A stretch of DNA of 14,385 bases from JAZKFT01 sp043760535 (GTDB taxonomy: Bacteria > Bacteroidota > Bacteroidia > Chitinophagales > Chitinophagaceae). Location of the stretch: assembly GCA_043760535.1 (NCBI GenBank), contig JAYUOV010000134.1:1-14385 (forward strand), in the 5' to 3' direction. Position numbers and translations under genes: made by a program. The notes below the pieces were generated by a model. It was not told the DNA's origin. It made no database searches and saw only the letters and a program-made list of their open reading frames with translations. Below, in pieces: positions 6,145 to 13,162 of the stretch (its first letter is position 1; each line of letters begins with the position of its first letter).

Positions 6145-6528
6145 ATGAAAAAAATACTATTCCTATTATCGTTTTGTAGCCTGTTTGCTATGGTAGCATT
6201 AGCACAAATGCCCAAAAAACAATCTGCTGAAATTAAAACACCAACAGCCGTATGTATTGATTGTAAAACGATAATAGAAGCTGCCGTACCAAAACAGGTG
6301 GATGGCTTAATAAAGCTGAATGTAATTTTTAAGCGTGGCGTAACGCTGGTACAATGGTACCCAGACCGTACCAATATTGAAGAATTAAAAACCGCTATTG
6401 CCAATGCCGGCTTTGATGCAGACGATGTAGTAGCCAATATTGATTACTATAAAAAACTACCTATTTGCTGCAAAAAAGTGGAAGATGGGGGAGGCGTACC
6501 GAAGAAGAAAAAATCGGGAATTAAATAA
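6145..6528 (+). CDS. Exported heavy-metal-associated (HMA) domain protein
   Basis: This 127-residue protein starts with a signal peptide, ending near ALAQ (residue 21), so it acts outside the cytoplasm. The rest matches a ferredoxin-like heavy-metal-associated domain. CIDC (37-40) is the CxxC metal-binding pair; further along are GVTLVQWYPD, a strand plus the typical YD/YPD turn, and LKTAIANAGFDADDV, the usual second helix. After the domain comes YYKKLPICCKK, a tail I recall from Bacteroidota HMA proteins (KLPxCCK), then a Gly- and Lys-rich end. It probably binds a soft metal such as copper or mercury through the cysteines. The usual GMTC lead-in to CxxC is replaced by TAVC. The ATG at 6145 directly opens the signal peptide. 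No transporter or regulator gene is adjacent. Confidence 0.8.
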   Translation: MKKILFLLSFCSLFAMVALAQMPKKQSAEIKTPTAVCIDCKTIIEAAVPKQVDGLIKLNVIFKRGVTLVQWYPDRTNIEELKTAIANAGFDADDVVANIDYYKKLPICCKKVEDGGGVPKKKKSGIK

Positions 6529-6582
6529 GTGGTTCATTGGTTGATTCGAATAAAAGCTTGTGTACTGGTAACCGGTGATTTT

Positions 6583-6603
6583 CAATTGTCAACTTGCAAC
6601 CAA
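6583..6603. repeat. Short heptamer array (CAA every 7 bp)
   Basis: CAATTGT, CAACTTG and CAACCAA follow directly in 7-bp steps, in the spacer between the convergent HMA and lipoprotein genes. With three units only, chance is possible; it is listed because the step equals that of the stronger arrays. Confidence 0.45.
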
Positions 6604-6610
6604 AGCACCA

Positions 6611-7063
6611 TCAAAACTTAGCCGCCACCTTACTTTCACTATCAAACTTGTAGTTTACAAAAACACCGCTCCGGCCTACTCTCATAAAGCCTTTAAACTT
6701 TACGAGCAGCGAATCTTTACCTAAAAAAGCAAGGCCGCCCATTAACAAAGCACCAGTTTTGAGTTCTATTTCCACCGGTAAAAGAAATTCCTGTTTCGAT
6801 TTTATACGTACAAAACTATCGGATATGCATTTTCCAAGGTCATTGCCATCTACTGCCACATCGCCTTGCAGTTGTTTTAAGGTAACAGTAAATGAGTTGG
6901 GATTGTAAAACAACAACCTTGCAGAAATAGAACTGCTGCCAATACCAAGCCCATTAATCTTCCAGCTTTCAATTTTTTTAAATTCAAAATCTTTTACTTC
7001 GCCGCAGGCGGAAAATAAAAGGCTTAAAAAAAGAAAGCATAAACCAACACTTGTTTTTTTCAT
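6611..7063 (-). CDS. LEA-14-like (LEA type 2) lipoprotein
   Basis: The 150-residue product has a lipoprotein signal: MKKTSVG, a hydrophobic stretch and the lipobox LFSAC with the lipidated cysteine at 20, so it should be membrane-anchored in the envelope. The mature part is beta-rich and resembles the LEA type 2 / water-stress-and-hypersensitive-response fold, with the typical ARLLFYNPNSFTVTLKQL (48-65) leading into VAVDGNDLG. Such proteins have an immunoglobulin-like beta sandwich and no known catalytic residues; the role of bacterial members is unclear. The ATG at 7061-7063 is preferred over a TTG at 7072 because it gives the standard MKK signal start. It converges on the HMA gene and is divergent from the WbqC gene. 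Confidence 0.75.
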   Translation of the reverse strand: MKKTSVGLCFLFLSLLFSACGEVKDFEFKKIESWKINGLGIGSSSISARLLFYNPNSFTVTLKQLQGDVAVDGNDLGKCISDSFVRIKSKQEFLLPVEIELKTGALLMGGLAFLGKDSLLVKFKGFMRVGRSGVFVNYKFDSESKVAAKF

Positions 7064-7093
7064 AAGCTGCAATGTAATTCCGAATCGCCATTT

Positions 7094-7121
7094 TTAAGGT
7101 GTAAGGTTTAAGGCGTTGGGT
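7094..7121. repeat. Heptamer array (TTAAGGT-type)
   Basis: TTAAGGT, GTAAGGT, TTAAGGC and GTTGGGT follow one another in 7-bp steps. On the minus strand they read ACCTTAA-like words, 31 nt upstream of the lipoprotein start. It shares its divergent spacer with the array at 7149-7204. Confidence 0.75.
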
Positions 7122-7148
7122 AAAATGGAAGTGCTAAAATCTGGCTAT

Positions 7149-7204
7149 ACAAATCAGAAATCATACATCAGAAATCATACATCCAAAATCACAAATCATA
7201 AATC
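7149..7204 (+). repeat. Eight-unit heptamer array (NNNNATC) at the WbqC-gene start
   Basis: Eight consecutive 7-bp units all end in ATC. ACAAATC and AGAAATC and ATACATC each occur twice, with one CAAAATC and one ATAAATC. The array ends 4 nt before the ATG at 7209, so it forms the whole immediate 5' leader. No Shine-Dalgarno-like purine stretch other than these units is present. Confidence 0.9.
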
Positions 7205-7208
7205 CATA

Positions 7209-7796
7209 ATGGTTTTTTCTACTCAGTATTTTCCTTCTATTTTCTGGATGCAATTTTTTTTACAGCTGCAGGAAGTAACTATTGAGCAATGCGAAAATTA
7301 CCAGAAACAGGGACTAATGAACCGTTGTAAAATTTTAGGAGCCGAAGGCGTAATCACTTTAAGCGTTCCACTTGTGGGTGGCCGCGAACAAAAGGCTTTG
7401 GTGAAAGACCTTACCATAAATAACAGCAGCCGCTGGCATACCAATCAGCAACGGGCCATTAGAAGTTGCTACTCCAAATCCCCTTTTTTTGATTACTATT
7501 TTGAACCAATTGAAAAGCTACTTACAAAAAAACATACCTACCTACTGGATCTAAATATGGAAGTATTGCACTTGCTAACTAATTGGTTAAAGTGGAATGG
7601 GCAACTTACCTACACCAATTCATATCAGGGTTCAAACCTCACAAACCTCACAAATCCCCAATCCCTAACCCCCAATCCCCAATCTCCAAATTACATTCAG
7701 GTATTTGCCGATAGACAGCCATTTACACCTAGCCTTTCTGTAATCGACCTGCTTTTTTGTACAGGCCCGCAGGCCCAGTTTATTTTAATGGCATAA
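7209..7796 (+). CDS. WbqC-family protein
   Basis: The 195-residue cytoplasmic protein matches the WbqC-like family, named after a gene in O-antigen clusters. Its biochemical role is not settled; an involvement in glycan or surface-polysaccharide metabolism is usually presumed. Family features are STQYFPSIFWM (4-14), IEQCENYQKQGLMNRCKILG (25-44), LSVPLVGGR (51-59), WHTNQQRAIRSCYSKSPFFDYY (76-97) and a hydrophobic C terminus, PSLSVIDLLFCTGP. I chose ATG 7209; a longer frame from TTG 7116 would translate the heptamer array. Residues 141-161 (GSNLTN...PNPQSPN) are low-complexity and encoded by tandem repeats, placed between normal family sequence on both sides. It has no same-strand partner: the lipoprotein gene is divergent and the adhesin gene starts 134 nt downstream. 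Confidence 0.85.
   Translation: MVFSTQYFPSIFWMQFFLQLQEVTIEQCENYQKQGLMNRCKILGAEGVITLSVPLVGGREQKALVKDLTINNSSRWHTNQQRAIRSCYSKSPFFDYYFEPIEKLLTKKHTYLLDLNMEVLHLLTNWLKWNGQLTYTNSYQGSNLTNLTNPQSLTPNPQSPNYIQVFADRQPFTPSLSVIDLLFCTGPQAQFILMA
7637..7690 (+). repeat. Tandem repeats inside the WbqC coding region
   Basis: Two exact 9-bp units, CCTCACAAA (7637-7654), are followed by five heptamers (7656-7690): CCCCAAT three times, with CCCTAAC second and CTCCAAA last. The segment is preceded by CAGGGTTCAA (7626-7635), which also ends the GTTCAGG array at 1507-1534. The reading frame stays open and yields the Asn/Thr/Pro/Gln/Ser-rich residues 143-161. Confidence 0.9.
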
Positions 7797-7807
7797 GGCA
7801 ACAAAAA

Positions 7808-7826
7808 TTGGAGTTGTAGCCTCCAA
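7808..7826. other. Small perfect inverted repeat after the WbqC gene
   Basis: TTGGAG-TTGTAGC-CTCCAA is a perfect 6-bp stem with a 7-nt loop, 11 nt beyond the WbqC stop. On the plus strand no T-run follows, while an A-run precedes it, so as a rho-independent terminator it would fit better for leftward transcripts. A role is not established. Confidence 0.35.
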
Positions 7827-7930
7827 CATTACATCTTGGCACTAAGAAACTTTGTTACTTAATAAAGAACTGTATTAATGCCATTATTTGCCTAATTTGG
7901 CTATTTAAAATTTAACATTAACTATTGTAC

Positions 7931-10900
7931 ATGAAAAGGATTGTTTTTCTGTTTATTCTAGGTCTTGCCGCCTTTACATCATTTGCACAGGATTTTTCAA
8001 ACAAGGGTAAAGATTTTTGGGTTGGTTATGGCTGGCATTGCAGGATGACCCAAGCTGCTGGAAACACCCAGCAAATGGTATTGTATTTTGCTACGGAAAC
8101 TTTTACCAATGTTACAGTTGCCATACCTGCTTTGGGTTACACTGCCACATACGCCATACCTGCAAATACCATTTTTTCCACAACAGGATTGCCCAAATCA
8201 GGAACACAAGATGCCAGGCTTACTGCAGAAGGAGTAAGTAATAAAGGCATACATGTAACTGCCGATAAACCCATTGTAGCTTATGCACACATATATAATA
8301 ATAATGTATCGGGTGCCACTCTTTTGTTCCCTACCAATACATTAGGCAGGGAATATTACTCTATCAATTTTGCACAATTTTCTAACGAGGTAAGTTCTAA
8401 CTGTTTTTTTTATGCAGTTGCTACCGATACCGGAACTACCACAATAGAAGTAATACCATCTGCCAATACACAAACAATGTTGGCAGGCCAAACTTATACT
8501 TTTAATTTACAGCAAGGAGAAGTCTTTAATGCACTTGGGATTACAACAGGTAATAATGGAGTAGATCTTACCGGTAGTAAAATTCGTAGCATTAGTACCG
8601 CAGCTACAGGCTGCAAGCCCATCGCTGTTTTTTCTGGTAGCGGAAAAATAAATATCTCTTGCCCTATTGGAGCAAATAATAACTCTGCAGACAATTACAT
8701 GGTTCAGTCTTTCCCTAAAACTGCCTGGGGCAAGCGTTTTCTAACGGCACCGACGGCTAACTTTCCGAATAATTATTTTAGAATTTGCGTTTCCGACCCT
8801 ACAACAGTAGTACAGGTAAATGGTGTAACACAAACTGGTCTTGTTGGAAATTTTTACTACCAGTTAGGTCAATCCAATACGCCTTTCTTTATTAGTGCTG
8901 ATAAAACGATTACTGTAGCACAATACATTACTACCGCTGGCCAGTGTGGTAATGGAGGTACCGGAGATCCTGAAGTAATTTACCTGAGCCCGATAGAGCA
9001 AAATATTGCAAAAGTGATACTGAACTCAACACCCAACTTTGCTATTTCGGCTCACTTTATTAATGTAATTATTCCAACAAATGGAGTAGCTTCATTTCGT
9101 TTGGATAATATTCCTCGTGTTAGTTCATTTATTCCACACCCACAACTGCCAGGGTATTCTTATGCGCAGTTGGGTGCTGCACAGGGTGTTGTTGCCGGGC
9201 AGCATACCATACTTTCCGACTCGGGTTTTAATGCCATTGCTTATGGTTATGGAGCGGCAGAAAGTTACGGTTACAATGCAGGTACCAATATTAAAGACCT
9301 GTTTCAAACCATAATTATTAAAAACCCTTTTGGAACGGTTGCTTTTCCTGCTACCTGTGTCAATACGCCTTTCAATATTGCCATTACGCTACCTTATCAG
9401 GCTACAAAGCTGGTGTGGGATTTTAAGGGTACGTTCCCAAACATTACAACTAATAATCCTGTTGCAGATTCTAATTTTTTAGTAGATGGCAAAACTGTAT
9501 ACCTCTACAGGCTTACTACACCATATATATATAATACCGTTGGTACTTATCCCATTACAGTAGTTGCTACCAACCCAACATCAGAAGGTTGCAGCGGTGT
9601 AAATGAAATAGATTACGATATTCAGGTTTTCGAAAAGCCAAAAGCTAATTGGGATTTTTTACATACGGGCTGCTTAACCGACTCTGTAAAGTTTATTGAT
9701 TCCAGCAATGCACAGGGTAGGCAGGTGGTTAAATGGAATTGGGATTTTGGAGACATGACGACCGATTCTGTAAAAAACCCAACCAAACTTTATACTGCCG
9801 GAGGAACCTTTCCTGTAAAGCTCAGCATTATTACAGATGTTGGGTGTTTAGCTGATACTACTAAAATCTTTAATATCTCATCGCCGCCTATTCCAAAATT
9901 TGGAGTTAGCAATCCTAATTGCCCCGGTGTACCAGTTACATTTACCGACAGCAGCAGCATAGCTTCGGGTACTTTAACAAAATGGTATTGGGATTATGGC
10001 AATGGCCAAAAAGATACATTAACTACCAATGCATCCAGAATTATTACTTACCCAACTGCTGGAACATACTACATTAGATTAGTGGTAGAAACCAATACCG
10101 GCTGTAAAAGTTTTGCTTTTATAGACACCCTTGTTATTAACCCAACACCACAGGTGAACTTTACTTTACCACGTGTATGCCTGCCCGACAGTGCCCGGTT
10201 TAACGACCTTAGCACCATAAGTGATGGCAGTGCCAGCCTTTTTAAATACAAATGGAATTTTGGCGATAGCGGTATTGATTCTGTAAAAAACCCGATACAT
10301 TTCTACGTAGGTACTGGCCCTTTTAATGTGGCGCTTATAGTTACTAGTAAAGATGGTTGTGTGGCCACTACTACCAAACTGTTCGATTCTATTTATGCAA
10401 AACCAATAGCAGATTTTAAGGTACCAGCAGAAGTTTGTCTTAGGGATTCTACTCTCTTTACCAATATTAGTTCGGCAGCCAACCAAACACTTACCAATTG
10501 GTATTGGAATTTTGCCAACGGCCAAACAATGAATGGGACTACCAGCAGCCCTACAATTTTATATGCTGCTGCTGGAACGTTTCAGGTAAAACTTGTAGTT
10601 AGTTCTAACCAAGGGTGTGTTAGTGATACGGTTACAAAACCCCATATTGTAAACCCTTTACCGGTAGGTGCATTTATTAATTCGGCTCCTATTTGCGAAA
10701 CAAAACAAGTTTTATTTACCAACCAAAGTACACCAAGTGTGGGTAATATTACCCGCTGGTACTGGACAATGGGAGATGGTAGGGTAGTGGATACCACCAA
10801 TGGAAATCCATTTAACCATACTTATGCAGCCGCTGGGCCCTATACTGTAAAGCTTTTTGTATTTACAGATAAGGGTTGTAAAGCAGATACGGTGAGTAAA

Positions 10901-13024
10901 ATAATTACCATCAACGCTCAGCCGGTTGCTGCATTTATTTTACCCGAAGTTTGTTTAAGCGATGCTTTTGCACAGTTTTTAGATAGCAGCTACATTTCGG
11001 ATGGTACAGCCGGCAATTTTACATATTCCTGGAATTTTGGCGATCTAGCTAATTCCAGTCCGGCAAACCCCAATACATCTACCCTAAAAGACCCGAAACA
11101 CAAATATGCAGCGGCTGGTAATTATACCGTAACGCTAACCATTACCAGCAACAATGGCTGTGTTCATACATTGGTTAAACAATTGGGCGTAAATGGAGAT
11201 AAGCCAATAGCCAGCTACAATATTTTAAACAGCAATACACTTTGTAGCAATATAAAGGTGGAGATTCAAAATAAGTCATCCGTTAATTTTGGGTTAATTA
11301 CCAAAACAGAAATTTTCTGGGATTGGGCTAATAATCCCACTATTAAAGATGTGGATGATTTGCCGGCATCAGATAAAATTTACAACCACCTATATCCAAA
11401 TTTTCAGTCGCCTTTAACCAAAACCATTCAGATTCGTTTCCTTGCCTACTCTGGTGGTATCTGTGTGGATGATACTATAAGAAGCTTAACATTAAATGCC
11501 AGCCCAAAAACCCGTTTTACAACTACACCAGGCATTTGCCTAGATGGCGTTCCGGTGCAGATTTTGCAGGCATCAGAAACTGGTGGTGTACCCGGTACGT
11601 TTACTTATAGCGGACCCGGCGTAAGTGCCACAGGCTTGTATACTCCGGTAGCTGCAGGAGTGGGCACGCATACTATTAACTACCTGTACATTTCCAATGC
11701 GGGTTGTCGTGATTCTATCACCCAAACAAAAACTGTTTGGCCAAGGCCGGTTGCCAAATTTGGTTACTCAGCTCCAACCTGCGAAACAAAGGCCGTTACT
11801 TTTAACGATTCTTCTGTAGCAAACTTCAGCAGCGTGGCACAGTGGAAATGGAAATTTGGCGATACCACCACACAGAATAATACCAATGGCAATCCATTTA
11901 CCCACATATATGCATTGGCTGGCAGCTTTACTGCTGAGTTACAAGTGGTAACTGATAGTGGCTGTACCAGTATTCCTGTTACAAAAACGGTGGTAGTAAA
12001 CCAGCAACCTAAGCCAGATTTTACAATGCCTACCGTTTGTTTGCCTTCAGGAGCTGCACAATTTACTAATACGAGTACGATTGCCGATGGCACCGAATCT
12101 CAGTTTACTTATGCCTGGAGTTTTGGCGATGGTGGTACTGCTACGCAAAAAGATCCTTTATATAATTACAGTACTGCAGGGCCATTCAATGTATCGTTAA
12201 CCGTAACCAGCAATAATGGCTGTGTGGATACTAAAATAAAAATACTTACAGATGTAAACCCCCAGCCTTTAGCAGATTTTACAGCCTTGCCACCATTTGT
12301 TTGTTTGGGTGATGTGATTGCATTTACCGATCAAACAAATCCATTAAACCAAACACTTACCAACTGGTTTTGGAATTTTGGCGATAACCGCAGCGGCACC
12401 ATGCAAAACATGAGCCACCTTTATAGTACGCCGGGTACCTACAATGTAAAACTGTATGCTAAATCTACCAAGGGATGCTTTAGCGATACAGCTACAAAAC
12501 AGGTAATAGTATATGCTTACCCAACTGTAAATGCTGGTCCGGATTTGGTACTATTACAAGGCGGGCAGGTAAAAATTAATGCCACTGCTACCAATGCCAC
12601 TGGTTATAATTACCGCTGGACACCCGCAACCTGGCTTGATAAAGACAGCATTCTTACACCTACTGTAATAATGCCTCAGACTGATATTACCTACAAACTA
12701 GTAGTAACTGCCGATGGTGGATGTGCCAAAGACGATGAAGTTTTTGTAAAATTATTATTAGCACCTGTTATTCCCAATGCATTTAGCCCAAATAAAGATG
12801 GTATTAATGATACCTGGACGATTCAATACCTTGAGTCGTACCCTGGTGCTACCATACAGTTATTCGACAGGTATGGCAGAATCGTATTTACAAGCGTAGG
12901 TTATAACAAGCCTTTCGATGGAAAGCTCAACGGAACCGATTTGCCGGTAGGCGTTTATTACTACATAGTAGATCCTAAAAATGGAAGAAAACCAATTACA
13001 GGGTCGCTAACCTTATTAAGATAA
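7931..13024 (+). CDS. Giant secreted PKD-repeat adhesin with IgGFc-binding-like head and T9SS sorting domain
   Basis: The 1697-residue protein starts with a signal peptide (MKRIVF to about FAQ, 18-20). Residues ~22-456 resemble the IgGFc-binding N-terminal domain: NKGKDFWVGYG near the start, GATLLFPTNTLGREYY, and a closing GFNAIAYGYGAAESYGYNAG. Next come a divergent PKD-like module (~466-570), six PKD modules (~570-1088; cores such as WNWDFGD, WYWDYGNG, YSWNFGD), a divergent one (~1090-1190), an Ig-like module (~1191-1272), three PKD modules (~1272-1530) and an Ig-like module (~1530-1611). Residues 1612-1697, from NAFSPNKDGINDTW through LFDRYGRIVF and LPVGVYYYIV to TLLR, form a CHU_C/gliding-motility-type C-terminal domain, the type B signal for type IX secretion. 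Surface attachment and adhesion are inferred. No catalytic domain is seen. I chose ATG 7931 over TTG 7925. Confidence 0.92.
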   Translation: MKRIVFLFILGLAAFTSFAQDFSNKGKDFWVGYGWHCRMTQAAGNTQQMVLYFATETFTNVTVAIPALGYTATYAIPANTIFSTTGLPKSGTQDARLTAEGVSNKGIHVTADKPIVAYAHIYNNNVSGATLLFPTNTLGREYYSINFAQFSNEVSSNCFFYAVATDTGTTTIEVIPSANTQTMLAGQTYTFNLQQGEVFNALGITTGNNGVDLTGSKIRSISTAATGCKPIAVFSGSGKINISCPIGANNNSADNYMVQSFPKTAWGKRFLTAPTANFPNNYFRICVSDPTTVVQVNGVTQTGLVGNFYYQLGQSNTPFFISADKTITVAQYITTAGQCGNGGTGDPEVIYLSPIEQNIAKVILNSTPNFAISAHFINVIIPTNGVASFRLDNIPRVSSFIPHPQLPGYSYAQLGAAQGVVAGQHTILSDSGFNAIAYGYGAAESYGYNAGTNIKDLFQTIIIKNPFGTVAFPATCVNTPFNIAITLPYQATKLVWDFKGTFPNITTNNPVADSNFLVDGKTVYLYRLTTPYIYNTVGTYPITVVATNPTSEGCSGVNEIDYDIQVFEKPKANWDFLHTGCLTDSVKFIDSSNAQGRQVVKWNWDFGDMTTDSVKNPTKLYTAGGTFPVKLSIITDVGCLADTTKIFNISSPPIPKFGVSNPNCPGVPVTFTDSSSIASGTLTKWYWDYGNGQKDTLTTNASRIITYPTAGTYYIRLVVETNTGCKSFAFIDTLVINPTPQVNFTLPRVCLPDSARFNDLSTISDGSASLFKYKWNFGDSGIDSVKNPIHFYVGTGPFNVALIVTSKDGCVATTTKLFDSIYAKPIADFKVPAEVCLRDSTLFTNISSAANQTLTNWYWNFANGQTMNGTTSSPTILYAAAGTFQVKLVVSSNQGCVSDTVTKPHIVNPLPVGAFINSAPICETKQVLFTNQSTPSVGNITRWYWTMGDGRVVDTTNGNPFNHTYAAAGPYTVKLFVFTDKGCKADTVSKIITINAQPVAAFILPEVCLSDAFAQFLDSSYISDGTAGNFTYSWNFGDLANSSPANPNTSTLKDPKHKYAAAGNYTVTLTITSNNGCVHTLVKQLGVNGDKPIASYNILNSNTLCSNIKVEIQNKSSVNFGLITKTEIFWDWANNPTIKDVDDLPASDKIYNHLYPNFQSPLTKTIQIRFLAYSGGICVDDTIRSLTLNASPKTRFTTTPGICLDGVPVQILQASETGGVPGTFTYSGPGVSATGLYTPVAAGVGTHTINYLYISNAGCRDSITQTKTVWPRPVAKFGYSAPTCETKAVTFNDSSVANFSSVAQWKWKFGDTTTQNNTNGNPFTHIYALAGSFTAELQVVTDSGCTSIPVTKTVVVNQQPKPDFTMPTVCLPSGAAQFTNTSTIADGTESQFTYAWSFGDGGTATQKDPLYNYSTAGPFNVSLTVTSNNGCVDTKIKILTDVNPQPLADFTALPPFVCLGDVIAFTDQTNPLNQTLTNWFWNFGDNRSGTMQNMSHLYSTPGTYNVKLYAKSTKGCFSDTATKQVIVYAYPTVNAGPDLVLLQGGQVKINATATNATGYNYRWTPATWLDKDSILTPTVIMPQTDITYKLVVTADGGCAKDDEVFVKLLLAPVIPNAFSPNKDGINDTWTIQYLESYPGATIQLFDRYGRIVFTSVGYNKPFDGKLNGTDLPVGVYYYIVDPKNGRKPITGSLTLLR

Positions 13025-13162
13025 AAATGGAAAGTGTTTATTTGTTTGCTTGCAAATTGCTTTATGGTTTTTTTTAAAGGGAATGGTAGTAAATGGATAA
13101 ACACTTTTTAATGGGCTATACTCAATTTATTATCATTCATGCCCAACTGCCTATTTATAAAA

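Noticed and set aside
7116..7208. Longer WbqC-family protein beginning at TTG 7116
   Set aside because: The extra 31 residues are the translation of the heptamer array (rich in Asn, Lys, Ser, His), while ATG 7209 fits the family start.
7931..13024. Many open frames of 60-120 codons on the opposite strand and in other frames of the adhesin gene
   Set aside because: They lack domain-like composition and lie entirely within a continuous, well-supported 1697-codon gene.
13025..13100. Intrinsic terminator after the adhesin gene
   Set aside because: A T-run is present near 13067-13075, but the stem before it (TTTGC/GCAAA with a 2-nt loop) is too short and misplaced.
1396..13162. Bacteroidota sigma-factor promoters (TTTG, then TAnnTTTG) upstream of the genes
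   Set aside because: I looked upstream of each gene; only partial matches such as TATTTG or TAATTTG were found, which are common by chance in this AT-rich DNA.
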